A DNA stretch of 44,768 nt from Faecalibacillus faecis (GTDB lineage Bacteria > Bacillota_I > Bacilli_A > Erysipelotrichales > Coprobacillaceae): assembly GCF_003024675.1 (NCBI RefSeq), contig NZ_PYLP01000018.1, positions 1-44,768 of the forward strand, given 5' to 3'. Position 1 is the first letter of the stretch. Every line of letters starts with the position of its first letter. The translations under genes and the position numbers were made by a program. Of this stretch, positions 27,107 to 35,773 are shown one piece after another. The notes beneath the pieces are model-generated. The model was given only the letters and a program-made list of their open reading frames with translations. It was not told where the DNA came from and searched no databases.

Positions 27107-27661
27107 CTAATTAAAACGATTCATAGCGTGATTGAAACCATGTTCTAAATAATCAATGATCGCATCACTGGCGTTTTCTACACCTTGTTCAATAGCTTCT
27201 TGCTCTTCACTTGTAAAACGTGATAAAACATAATCGACCACTTTGATATATTTACTGCGATCAATTCCCACACGAATACGATTAAAATTTTGACTTCCAG
27301 TATGCAAGATAATGTTTTTAATACCATTATGTCCTCCAGCACTTCCACTTTGTCTTAAGCGAAGCTTTCCTACAGGCATATCTAAATCATCATAAACAAC
27401 TAAAATATCTTCTTGGCTGATTTTAAAGAAATCCATCACTTGTCTAACTGATTCTCCCGAAAGGTTCATATAGGTTTGTGGTTTTAATAAAAGTACATCT
27501 TCTCCTTTATATTTACCCTTTCCATAAAGTCCTTTAAATTTATTTTGACTGATTTCAATATTTAATTTTTCACTTAAACGATCTAATACCATAAATCCTG
27601 TATTATGTCTTGTTCTTTCATATTCTTTGCCAGGATTTCCAAGTCCTATAATTAATTTCAT
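27107..27661 (-). CDS. pth: Peptidyl-tRNA hydrolase
   Basis: Releases tRNA from peptidyl-tRNAs that drop off ribosomes. 184 residues; GLGNPGKEYERTRHNTGFM contains N9 and the catalytic H19. LLKPQTYMNLSGESV and DDLDMPVGKLRLRQ (cited as separate motifs) complete the signature, followed by GGHNGIKNI. It sits between pulA (3 bp upstream) and mfd (8 bp downstream) and must be co-transcribed with both. Confidence 0.97.
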   Translation of the reverse strand: MKLIIGLGNPGKEYERTRHNTGFMVLDRLSEKLNIEISQNKFKGLYGKGKYKGEDVLLLKPQTYMNLSGESVRQVMDFFKISQEDILVVYDDLDMPVGKLRLRQSGSAGGHNGIKNIILHTGSQNFNRIRVGIDRSKYIKVVDYVLSRFTSEEQEAIEQGVENASDAIIDYLEHGFNHAMNRFN

Positions 27662-27664
27662 TTT

Positions 27665-29746
27665 TTACCTCTTTAATCCAAAAATTTTCATTGAAATAGG
27701 TGCCAAATATGTGCATGATTCATGATCATTATAAATCACTTCATATTCATCCATATCATTTATTTCAAAATCATAATACGATGGATTAAAATATGCAACA
27801 ATCTCTTTATATTTTCCTTTATTTTGTTTCACACTATAACGTAAAATACGATAATCAAAATGATTTGTAGTAACATTTTCCTTAACTTCTTGTATTGTTT
27901 CATACCTAAATCCACTATTTTCTTTTCTAAGTTGAATGATTTGTTTAAGAATTTCAATATCATCTTGATTTTCATCCACTAAAGACCAATTCACCGCATT
28001 AATAGAATCAAGCGTATTGTACGTATTTCCTAAACCGCCTTTACTACGATAAAATTCTTGTCCACAATGAATAAAAGGAATTCCTTGTGATAAAACAAGT
28101 GCTACATTAAGCATCAATTGTCTTTTTTTACGTGTTTCAAGGGGTTCATCTCCATTACTGATCGCAAACTTATCAAAAGTAGTCGCATTATCATGACATT
28201 CAACATAATTAATACTTTGATCAACATAACTATAGCGATTGGTGTTTTTCATACATTCGCCACCAATTTCACAATTGTACATATTTCCCGCAAAGTAACC
28301 TTTATCTTTTAAAGTGGAATCACTGCTTCCCCCTTTTAAAGTTTCACGATAATAGTCATTAAAGAAACCGATATTCAACATTTTTTGATGATTATCTTGC
28401 ATTCCTTTTTCTTGATCAGACATGGCTGTAGGCATATTCCATCCTTCTCCATAGACAATAAAACTATCATCAATTTTAGAAGCTTGATTATACACCTGAT
28501 TTAACGTTTCTATATCAATGATTCCCATTAAATCAAAACGGAAACCATCGACACCATAAAGTTTTTGCCAACGAAGACACATATCTTTAATATAACGTCT
28601 TGTCATTTGATGTCTTGATTCTAAATCATTTCCACACCAAGAACCATTAGACATTTCACCATATTGATTTTTTCTAAAATAGTACCCTGGAACGGTTCTT
28701 TCAAACGCACTTGTAAAGTAATCATACATATGATTATAAACCACATCCATGACAACCCTTAAACCTTTTTGATGCAAGGATGACACCATATGACGACATT
28801 CTTTCACACGGGAATAACCATCTTGTGGATTTAAAGCATAGCTTCCTTCAGGTACATTGTATTGAATTGGATCATAACCCCAGTTATACATCACGGTTGG
28901 ATGAAGTTCATCAACGGTCGCAAAATCATACATTGGCATGATTTGAATATGAGTAATTCCTAAATCGACTAAATAATCAAAACCTGCTTTATTCCCTTTT
29001 GGTGTTTTTAAATTTTCTTCAACCAAAGACATAAAAGTCCCTGGATGAGATGCTTTGATTGAAGAAGACATTGTAAAATCTCGGACACTTAATTCATAAA
29101 TAATCGCATCCGTTTTTCTTTTCATATGAGGAAGTTTTTCTAAGTAAAGGGATTCATTGATTTGATCAACATCAATAACGATATTACTTTTACTATTCGC
29201 ATTTGAAGCATAAGCATAAGGGTCTAATGTCTCATGGAAGCTTTTATGATGACGAATCAAATAATTATATTCTTGATTTTCTAAATCTCCTTTGATTGTT
29301 GTTTCAAAGACTCCTCTTTCTTTTCTTTCCATGGTATAAGCAAGATCACCCACTTTGACCATCACTTCTAAAGCTGTGGGTGCCCATACTTTAAAGATTG
29401 TTTGGTTTTTTTGATAAAGAGGACCAAGTACCCCATCATAATAGAAAAGTTCGTCAAAATCATCGAGTTCAGATAAGCGAACATATTGTAAGATGGCACT
29501 TAAACCATAATTATCGACCATTTCATAATGATGATTTAAATCAATATGAACATCTTTAAAATAATATTTTACACAAATATCATCTTCACATGTTTCACAA
29601 ACACTTAGTTCAATAAGTGTTTCTTTTGTTAAATCTCTTAAATAAAATTTGGGTGAAATGCCCCCATAATATTTTTTAGAAAGTTTAACTTCTATTTTAT
29701 TTAACTCTATTAAATTTGCGAGCATTCGCACTTTGCCTTGTTCCAT
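27665..29746 (-). CDS. pulA: Type I pullulanase (cytosolic debranching enzyme)
   Basis: Hydrolyses alpha-1,6 branches in glycogen-derived or imported maltodextrins. 693 residues without signal peptide. A CBM48-like domain (about 90-185) precedes a GH13 barrel. The type I signature YNWGYDP lies near 287. The catalytic trio sits at about D404 (FRFDLMG), E433 (YGEGW) and D517 (ECHDN). The ATG at 29746 has AGGTG and a consensus promoter upstream. Unusually, it is the first gene of a tight operon with pth and mfd. Confidence 0.95.
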   Translation of the reverse strand: MEQGKVRMLANLIELNKIEVKLSKKYYGGISPKFYLRDLTKETLIELSVCETCEDDICVKYYFKDVHIDLNHHYEMVDNYGLSAILQYVRLSELDDFDELFYYDGVLGPLYQKNQTIFKVWAPTALEVMVKVGDLAYTMERKERGVFETTIKGDLENQEYNYLIRHHKSFHETLDPYAYASNANSKSNIVIDVDQINESLYLEKLPHMKRKTDAIIYELSVRDFTMSSSIKASHPGTFMSLVEENLKTPKGNKAGFDYLVDLGITHIQIMPMYDFATVDELHPTVMYNWGYDPIQYNVPEGSYALNPQDGYSRVKECRHMVSSLHQKGLRVVMDVVYNHMYDYFTSAFERTVPGYYFRKNQYGEMSNGSWCGNDLESRHQMTRRYIKDMCLRWQKLYGVDGFRFDLMGIIDIETLNQVYNQASKIDDSFIVYGEGWNMPTAMSDQEKGMQDNHQKMLNIGFFNDYYRETLKGGSSDSTLKDKGYFAGNMYNCEIGGECMKNTNRYSYVDQSINYVECHDNATTFDKFAISNGDEPLETRKKRQLMLNVALVLSQGIPFIHCGQEFYRSKGGLGNTYNTLDSINAVNWSLVDENQDDIEILKQIIQLRKENSGFRYETIQEVKENVTTNHFDYRILRYSVKQNKGKYKEIVAYFNPSYYDFEINDMDEYEVIYNDHESCTYLAPISMKIFGLKR

Positions 29747-29764
29747 TTTTAATCACCTAATCGT

Positions 29765-29793
29765 ATTATACGCAAAATTATTCTTTTATTCAA
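29765..29793 (-). promoter_or_regulatory. Promoter of the pulA-pth-mfd operon
   Basis: Minus-strand -35 TTGAAT (29793-29788) and -10 TATAAT (29770-29765) with a 17 bp spacer. The divergent patatin gene has its own TATAAT at 29833-29838. Confidence 0.75.
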
Positions 29794-29854
29794 ACATCTT
29801 CTCTTTTTGCTTTGAGGTTCAAATTTTTATGTTATAATAGCCTCGGTGATGAAA

Positions 29855-30703
29855 ATGAAAGTAGGTTTAGTATTAGAAGGTGGCGCTATGCGTGGTTTAT
29901 ATACGGCAGGTGTCATTGATACATTTTTAAAAGAAAAGATTGAGGTTGATAAAATTATTGGTGTTTCTGCAGGTGCTTTGTTTGGGATGAATTATAAATC
30001 TAAACAACAAGGTCGTGTCTTAAGATATAACAAAGCTTATGTAGGTAATAAAAATTATATGGGTGTTTATTCTTTTTTAAAGACAGGAAATGTGATGAAT
30101 GAAGAATTTTGTTTTGAAAGACTTATTGATGATCTTGATCCAATCGATTATAAAACTTATCAAGAGTCAAAAGTTGATTTCTATGCCGTTGTGACAAACT
30201 TACAAACAGGAAAAGCTGAATATAAATTATTAGATACTTTAGATAATTATGATGAAATCGAATATTTAAGAGCATCCGGTTCAATGCCTTTTGTTTCTCA
30301 CACGATTCAAATCAATGGTAATGATTATTTAGATGGTGGATGTAGTGATAGTATTCCTATTGAAAAGATGTTAGAAATGGATGTTGATAAAATTATCGTG
30401 GTTTTAACACGTCCCCTTCATTATCGTAAAAAGCCCTCTAATAAGCATCTTAATAAGCTTTTCTATCGTCATTATCCTCATTTTGTCGAGACTTTAAATA
30501 ATCGTTATTTAAATTATAATCATTCTCTTGATTTAATTACAAAATTAGAAAAAGAAAAGAAAATCTTTGTCTTAAGACCAAGTCAACTTATTCCTATTGG
30601 ACGTCTTGAAAAAGATAAAGAAGTCATCCAACAAATGTATGATTTAGGCGTAAGTGATTGTAATAACCAATTAAAAAACTTAAAAAAATACTTAAGAGGC
30701 TAA
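29855..30703 (+). CDS. Patatin-like phospholipase
   Basis: Cytosolic serine lipase or acyl hydrolase, 282 residues. The oxyanion motif LEGGAMRGLYTAGV (6-20) is followed by the nucleophile elbow GVSAG (S38). The second member of the dyad is D160 in DGG. The ATG at 29855 follows GGTGA at proper spacing, whereas the GTG and ATG just upstream overlap it. Similar to the YjjU group of bacterial patatins. It is monocistronic, with TATAAT at 29833-29838 and a palindromic terminator overlapping its stop. Confidence 0.92.
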   Translation: MKVGLVLEGGAMRGLYTAGVIDTFLKEKIEVDKIIGVSAGALFGMNYKSKQQGRVLRYNKAYVGNKNYMGVYSFLKTGNVMNEEFCFERLIDDLDPIDYKTYQESKVDFYAVVTNLQTGKAEYKLLDTLDNYDEIEYLRASGSMPFVSHTIQINGNDYLDGGCSDSIPIEKMLEMDVDKIIVVLTRPLHYRKKPSNKHLNKLFYRHYPHFVETLNNRYLNYNHSLDLITKLEKEKKIFVLRPSQLIPIGRLEKDKEVIQQMYDLGVSDCNNQLKNLKKYLRG

Positions 30704-30716
30704 AATTTAGCCTCTT
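30694..30716. terminator. Palindromic hairpin at the patatin stop, possible bidirectional terminator
   Basis: AAGAGGCTAAA and TTTAGCCTCTT form a perfect 11 bp stem around one base. T tracts are poor on both sides, so efficiency is doubtful. The 160 bp between it and the symporter gene holds only an unsupported small reading frame. Confidence 0.55.
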
Positions 30717-30845
30717 ATTAGTTGATATTTCATTAAAAGACATTCTCTGATTTTCTTTCTGTTTTCCTTTTTTAAGTCATTGACTTTTGACACACCATCA
30801 CCATCTTTCATCAACTCTTGTTGAAAGTAATCATAACACATTTCT

Positions 30846-30882
30846 AAAAAAAAATAGAACGATCTTTCAATCATTCTATTTT
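30846..30882 (-). terminator. Terminator of the rmlD-symporter operon
   Basis: Minus-strand stem AAAATAGAATGAT with ATCGTTCTATTTT (one G-U pair) and a run of nine T. Confidence 0.9.
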
Positions 30883-32147
30883 CGACCATAATAAATATCT
30901 CGATCAACTGCTTTATTCATAGACGCTACAACAGTTGTACATACGGCATCACCGGTAATATTAACAGCTGTTCTTGTCATATCCAAGATACGGTCAATTC
31001 CCATAATTAAAGCAATTCCTTCAACTGGTAAACCAACCGAATTAAAGACCATGGTAAGCGTAATTAAACCAACACTTGGCACTCCTGCAGTTCCAATGGA
31101 AGCAAGAGTAGCTGTCCCAATGACCGTTGCATAATCCATCATTGATAAATGAATACCAAAAGCTTGTGCTGTAAAGACAACAGCCACACCTTGCATGATG
31201 GATGTTCCATCCATATTGATGGTAGCTCCTAATGGAATCGTAAAAGAAGATATCTTTTTAGAAACCCCCATTTTTTCAGCAAGTGTGTCAATATTCATTG
31301 GAATTGTCGCATTGGATGTTGATGTTGAAAAAGCAAATGCCATAACTGGGAAAAAGTTTTTAATAAAGATAATCGGATTTAAACCTGAGAAAATCTTTAA
31401 CATCGACATATAAACCCCAAAACATTGAACTCCTAATGCAAGTAGAACACATGCCATATATTTTAATAATGGGATAAAAACATCAAAACCAATTTCTGCG
31501 AAAGTTTTAGAAATCAAACAGAACACCCCAATTGGTGCAAGTTTCATAACTACCATTGTCATTTCCATCATAATATCATTAAATTGACTAAAGAAGTTTT
31601 TAACGATATCTGCACGATCTGACATATTTGCAAGAATAACTCCTAAAATAAGTGCAAATAAAATAATTTGAAGCATTGTTCCATTGGCGAGTGATTCAAA
31701 AATATTCGTTGGAATAATATTTAAAAGTGTTTCTGTCACACTTGTTGCTTGGGTTGATTCAGTCACCTGAGAGGTTACTTTGATAGCTGACATATCTAAA
31801 CCTATTCCTGGATTAATCAAATTAGCCACACACAAGGCTACTACAACAGCTAAAGCTGTGGTACATAAATAAAACAACATGGTTTTTAAACCTACAGCTC
31901 CTAGTTTTTTAGTATCTCCTACTGCCATACTTCCACAAACAATAGAACAGAAAACAAGTGGCACAACAAGCATACGCATTAAACGAATGAAACCTTGACC
32001 AATAACATAAAAAGCCCCACCGACAATAAATTCATCCACAACTTTATTGCTTGGAATACAATAATTAATGATGATTCCTGTGATTGCCCCTAAAATCAAG
32101 GCAATAAAAATCATCGTTGTTAAACCTAACTTCTTTTTATTTTTCAT
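30876..32147 (-). CDS. Dicarboxylate/amino acid:cation symporter (DAACS family)
   Basis: 423 residues, polytopic glutamate/aspartate or dicarboxylate transporter of the SLC1 fold. The HP1 serine-rich loop is FSTSTSNATIP, followed by the NMDGT substrate/sodium motif and a cluster of small residues in HP2 (GTAGVPSVG). The late MGIDRILDMTRTAVNITGD contains the Arg/Asp pair that contacts acidic substrates. It overlaps rmlD by 11 bp, an odd partner. Substrate cannot be assigned; GltP, DctA and SstT are all possible. Confidence 0.94.
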   Translation of the reverse strand: MKNKKKLGLTTMIFIALILGAITGIIINYCIPSNKVVDEFIVGGAFYVIGQGFIRLMRMLVVPLVFCSIVCGSMAVGDTKKLGAVGLKTMLFYLCTTALAVVVALCVANLINPGIGLDMSAIKVTSQVTESTQATSVTETLLNIIPTNIFESLANGTMLQIILFALILGVILANMSDRADIVKNFFSQFNDIMMEMTMVVMKLAPIGVFCLISKTFAEIGFDVFIPLLKYMACVLLALGVQCFGVYMSMLKIFSGLNPIIFIKNFFPVMAFAFSTSTSNATIPMNIDTLAEKMGVSKKISSFTIPLGATINMDGTSIMQGVAVVFTAQAFGIHLSMMDYATVIGTATLASIGTAGVPSVGLITLTMVFNSVGLPVEGIALIMGIDRILDMTRTAVNITGDAVCTTVVASMNKAVDRDIYYGRK

Positions 32148-32994
32148 TGAGGAGTCCCCTTTCTTCCATATATTCTTTTAAAGACTCCTTCCAGTCAGGA
32201 AAATCATAAACAGGTGTCATTGTCATAATAAAATTATCCAAGACAGAAAACGCAGGTCTTTCTCTTGAAAAATCAGACATATGTGTCACAACAGGTTTCA
32301 TTTCTACTTGTTTTCCTGTAAGTCTTAGTATTTCACTTGCAAATTCAAAGCGGCTACAAACTCCTTTATTCGTTGCATGATAAGTTCCATATTCATTTGT
32401 TTGAATCAAATGAAGAATAAAACGAGCAAGTTCTTTAGCACTGGTTGGTGAACCAAATTGATCACCTGCAATACTTAGATTTTCTCCTTGATCTACTTTT
32501 TCTAATAATTGATTAATAAAGTTATTTCCTAAACCATAAACCCATGTACTACGTATAATAAAATGTTTATACGTAAATTCTTTAACATAACGTTCTCCTG
32601 CCAGCTTACTTTTTCCATAAGCTGTTTTAGGATGCGTTTCATCAAATTCGGTATAAGGTTTTTGGCTTTTCCCATCAAAAACATCATCTGTTGAAATATG
32701 TACAAGTTTTGCTTCTACTTTTCGTGCCACAATTGATAAATTTCTTGCTCCTAAAGCATTCGTTTTAAAAGCTTTTGCTAAATTCTTTTCACATTCTTGT
32801 AAATCCGTAAGCCCCGCACAGTTAATAATAACATCAGGTCGATTCATTTCTCCAAAACGTAAGACCTCATCTGTGTCAGTAATATCTAAATCATCTATAT
32901 CAGTATCAAGAATTTTATATTCTAGCTTATCGATAACTTCATTAATTGCGCGACCAATTTGTCCTTTAGCTCCACAAATCCATATTTTTTGCAT
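32137..32994 (-). CDS. rmlD: RmlD-like dTDP-4-dehydrorhamnose reductase (SDR family)
   Basis: 285 residues, extended short-chain dehydrogenase. The Rossmann motif is GAKGQIG (8-14). The catalytic YGKSKLAGE (YxxxK) is preceded by STDDVFDG, a hallmark of RmlD proteins. No rmlA, rmlB or rmlC lies nearby, so the pathway is either scattered or this enzyme reduces another nucleotide sugar. It leads a two-gene operon from a perfect sigma-A promoter. The coupling to an amino-acid/dicarboxylate symporter is unexplained. Confidence 0.88.
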   Translation of the reverse strand: MQKIWICGAKGQIGRAINEVIDKLEYKILDTDIDDLDITDTDEVLRFGEMNRPDVIINCAGLTDLQECEKNLAKAFKTNALGARNLSIVARKVEAKLVHISTDDVFDGKSQKPYTEFDETHPKTAYGKSKLAGERYVKEFTYKHFIIRSTWVYGLGNNFINQLLEKVDQGENLSIAGDQFGSPTSAKELARFILHLIQTNEYGTYHATNKGVCSRFEFASEILRLTGKQVEMKPVVTHMSDFSRERPAFSVLDNFIMTMTPVYDFPDWKESLKEYMEERGLLNEK

Positions 32995-33020
32995 AATTGT
33001 CCCCCTTTTTTATCTTAAAC

Positions 33021-33049
33021 ATTATAGCGAGTACCTTTTTTAATGTCAA
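33021..33049 (-). promoter_or_regulatory. Consensus sigma-A promoter of rmlD
   Basis: Minus-strand TTGACA (33049-33044), 17 bp, TATAAT (33026-33021): both hexamers are perfect. Confidence 0.93.
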
Positions 33050-33064
33050 ACCTCAATCTTTTTC

Positions 33065-33093
33065 TTGTTTTATTGAATAGGACTTGTTATAAT
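33065..33093 (+). promoter_or_regulatory. Promoter of the tRNA-Leu/tRNA-Gly pair
   Basis: TTGTTT (33065-33070) and TATAAT (33088-33093) with a 17 bp spacer, 13 bp before the first tRNA base. Confidence 0.8.
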
Positions 33094-33106
33094 AAAAAAG
33101 CGCTAA

Positions 33107-33193
33107 GCCCGAATGGCGAAATTGGTAGACGCAGCAGACTCAAAATCTGCCGGTGTAACAGCTGTACCGGTTCGAGTCCGGTTTCGGGCACCA
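33107..33193 (+). tRNA. tRNA-Leu (CAA)
   Basis: 87 bases including encoded CCA. Acceptor GCCCGAA pairs with TTCGGGC; the D arm has TTGGTAGAC. The anticodon stem is GCAGA/TCTGC with loop CTCAAAA, giving anticodon CAA. The long variable arm expected for class II leucine tRNA is present, and the T arm reads CCGGTTCGAGTCCGG. Confidence 0.97.
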
Positions 33194-33198
33194 AACTT

Positions 33199-33272
33199 GC
33201 GGGTGTAGTTCAATGGTAGAACTTCAGCCTTCCAAGCTGACTACGTGGGTTCGATTCCCATCACCCGCTCCA
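33199..33272 (+). tRNA. tRNA-Gly (TCC)
   Basis: 74 bases with encoded CCA, five bases after the tRNA-Leu. Acceptor GCGGGTG pairs with CACCCGC; the anticodon loop CTTCCAA gives TCC, and the T arm is GTGGGTTCGATTCCCAT. Confidence 0.97.
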
Positions 33273-33282
33273 AGTGTTTATA

Positions 33283-33306
33283 AAAGGTCGTAATGACCTT
33301 TTTTTA
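33283..33306 (+). terminator. Terminator of the tRNA operon
   Basis: AAAGGTC-GTAAT-GACCTTT (33283-33301) followed by more T. Confidence 0.9.
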
Positions 33307-33350
33307 TTTTATTTATCCTATGCTATAATATCTAATAAAGGAGGCGTTTT

Positions 33351-34450
33351 ATGAAATATATAACATTGAAGCTTTGCCTTTAAGAATAAAAAACGCTCTT
33401 AACGATAAATCAAAAAACACTATCAAAGAATTAAATCATTGGTTTAAAGGAAGATGTATTCCATCTTGGCGAAAAGATTTAAAAAGACTCTTAGATAATC
33501 TTCATAGCGAATCTACTGATAAATTATTAGATAAGGCTTATGGTTTATCTCTTTCTGATCAATATTGGTTTAAGGAAGAAAGTGATTCAATCGAATGGAA
33601 AGACATTCATTTTTTTGATCATGATTTTGAATCCATGGAATTTATAACAGCCTCTTTTTCAAGTTCAACTCAAGAAAGCAGTTATAATCAACAATCCCTT
33701 ATTTCTCCTAACAACACCACAGATGGAATGTTGCAGAAAACTTGGATTATTGAAAATAGGAAAAGATATTTAATAAAAGGCACATATACTCCTAGTAGAC
33801 AAGAACCTCTAAATGAATGGCTTGCTTCCACCATATGTAACCGTTTAGGATTTGATCATTGTCATTATGAATTATCCTTTTATAATAAGACCCTTGTTTC
33901 TAAATGTAAGAATTTTATAAAAGACAATGAAGAAATCATTCCTGCATGTGATCTTTTTGAATCCGTAAAAAAAGATAACAATCCCTATGATTTTGAACAT
34001 TATATTCACATTTTAGAAAAACTAGATATAAAAAATGTAAGAAATGAATTAGAAAATATGTTTATTCTTGATTATTTAATTATGAATGAAGATCGCCATT
34101 TACGTAATTTTGGTGCTATTTTTAATGTTGAAACATTGAAATATGAAAAATTAGCACCTATTTTTGATACAGATCAATCTATGCAATGTAGTAAAATTAC
34201 TTCTAAAATGAATTTCTATGATGGTTATGGGAAATTCTTTTATAATACTAATAAAAAGTTTTCTGATTATTTAAATTATATAAGTAATCTTTCTAGATTT
34301 GATTTAAGTTTATTAGGAAATATTGTTGAAGAATATAAAAATCTTTTATATAAATATCGAGAAACGATGGATATGTCTGAAACAAGAATTGAAAAATTAG
34401 TAAATGGTTTAGATTACAGAATAAATCATTTAAAAGAAATCATTGGATAG
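33351..34450 (+). pseudogene. HipA-like kinase-fold protein with frameshifted start
   Basis: The main frame (33374-34450, up to 358 residues) has no ATG at its 5' end. Kinase-fold features include a lysine in RYLIKG, a helix glutamate in LNEWLA, the catalytic LIMNEDRHLRNFG and the metal-binding APIFDTDQS, as in HipA C-terminal domains. An ideal ribosome site (AAAGGAGG) and ATG lie at 33351 but in another frame, closing after ten codons. One added base after that ATG would restore EIYNIEALPLRIKN in frame. The only alternative is a TTG at 33374 with no good ribosome site. No hipB-like partner is present. Kinase family is likely; the substrate is unknown. Confidence 0.72.
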
Positions 34451-34474
34451 TTTCTTAACGAAACTATCTTTTTT
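34446..34474 (+). terminator. Terminator after the HipA-like gene
   Basis: GATAGTTTC-TTAAC-GAAACTATC (34446-34468) followed by TTTTTT. The next 110 bp to the following gene is AT-rich with several TATAAT-like boxes but no promoter I would commit to. Confidence 0.88.
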
Positions 34475-34592
34475 ATGTTATTGTTGTTATAATAATTTTT
34501 GTTTTTAAATTGAAATAAATGGTGTTTAACAATTTTTTATAAAACTTCTTGTTATAAAGATATTATATACTACTCTAGAAAGGATGAATTTT

Positions 34593-35750
34593 ATGAAGAA
34601 AATATTTACACTCTTTATGTCTTTAGTAATGCTTTTTTCTTTTTCTGGTTGTAGTCAAAAGCAAACGGAAAAGACAATACAAAATATTACACTTTCTCTT
34701 AATGTAGAAGATCAAAATGAAACAAATGATGTGGATGTTTATGTGGATTCTAAAAAAATCGATACGATTGAAAATAATAGTCAAGGAACTTATCAATTAG
34801 AATTAGCACAAGGAACCCATCAGCTTAAAGCAAAGCAAGAAGATAAAGAAGCAACGAAGTCATTTCAGGTAACCAATACAAATTATTACGCTTATCAAAT
34901 TGATATCAGTGATGCTATTACTTTCTCTAAATCAACGGCTTCTTTAGAAAATATTCCTGAATATAACGGTCAACCCTATGTAGAACTTGATGATAGCCAA
35001 CCTACTTTTTCTAAAGAAGATTATCAAACAGATACCTATATTAAGCTTAGTGATTTAGACCATCTTGGGCGTACAGGTAGATCGATTGCTTGTCTTGGAC
35101 AAGAAACAATGCCAAGTAGTAAAAGAGAATCCATTGGGATGATCAAACCTTCTGGTTGGAAAACACAAAGATATGATGATTTGATTTCTACCAAATATCT
35201 TTATAATCGTTGTCATCAAATTGCCTTTATGTTATCAGGATTAAATGCAGAGGAAAAAAATTTAATGACGGGAACACGTTATTTCAATGTAACAGGGATG
35301 CTTCCTTTTGAAGAAAAAGTGAGTGATTATATTAAAAACACCAACCACCATATTCTCTATGAAGCCATTCCTATTTATCAGGATGATGAACTTGTTGCAC
35401 GTGGGCTTGTTTTACAAGCCGCTTCAATAGAAGATGAAGAAATTCGTTTTAGAGTTTATATTTATAATGTTCAACCAGGAATTACGATTGATTATCAAAC
35501 AGGTGATTCAAGAAAAGCTACTGAAGGTGAATGTACTTATGGGATAAGCGAAGAAAAAGATCCATTTGATTATCATCAAAGTGATACTAATGAAAAAGAA
35601 TATGTTTTAAATATAAAAAATAAAAAATATCATGATCCTCATTGTTCAAGTGTTTCTAGAATGAGTGATTCTAATAAAGAAGTTGTTACTTCTACAGCTA
35701 AACAATTAAATGAACAAGGTTATAGTCCTTGTGGTATTTGTCAAAAATAA
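34593..35750 (+). CDS. Secreted lipoprotein DNA/RNA non-specific endonuclease
   Basis: 385 residues. A lipoprotein signal ends in FSFSGC with the lipidated C20. Residues about 25-100 form a PEGA-like beta domain. The nuclease domain (about 110-305, Endonuclea_NS_2 type) has the conserved YNRCHQIA in place of the DRGH motif (catalytic His retained), then NLMTGTRYFN and YNVQPGI. The last 40 residues (KYHDPHCSSV...GYSPCGIC) form a small His/Cys metal-site-like module. The ATG at 34593 has AAAGG nine bases upstream. Extracellular nucleic acid degradation is the likely role. Confidence 0.88.
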   Translation: MKKIFTLFMSLVMLFSFSGCSQKQTEKTIQNITLSLNVEDQNETNDVDVYVDSKKIDTIENNSQGTYQLELAQGTHQLKAKQEDKEATKSFQVTNTNYYAYQIDISDAITFSKSTASLENIPEYNGQPYVELDDSQPTFSKEDYQTDTYIKLSDLDHLGRTGRSIACLGQETMPSSKRESIGMIKPSGWKTQRYDDLISTKYLYNRCHQIAFMLSGLNAEEKNLMTGTRYFNVTGMLPFEEKVSDYIKNTNHHILYEAIPIYQDDELVARGLVLQAASIEDEEIRFRVYIYNVQPGITIDYQTGDSRKATEGECTYGISEEKDPFDYHQSDTNEKEYVLNIKNKKYHDPHCSSVSRMSDSNKEVVTSTAKQLNEQGYSPCGICQK

Positions 35751-35773
35751 AAAACAGCTTATGCTGTTTTTTT
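35751..35773. terminator. Bidirectional terminator between nuclease and dUTPase genes
   Basis: AAAACAGC-TTAT-GCTGTTTT with T runs in both directions, serving the two convergent genes. Confidence 0.88.

Noticed and set aside
30707-30907. Minus-strand 66-codon frame after the symporter
   Set aside because: Its first third overlaps the symporter end and terminator in another frame. The remaining 44 codons (CYDYFQQELMKDGDG...) look somewhat protein-like but have no ribosome site; at most a gene remnant.
33199-34450. tRNA-Gly as an integration site for an island
   Set aside because: I found no repeat of the tRNA 3' end further right and no integrase, so an integrated element is not supported.
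33351-34450. HipBA toxin-antitoxin system
   Set aside because: No HipB-like HTH gene is adjacent; the kinase-like gene stands alone behind a terminator.
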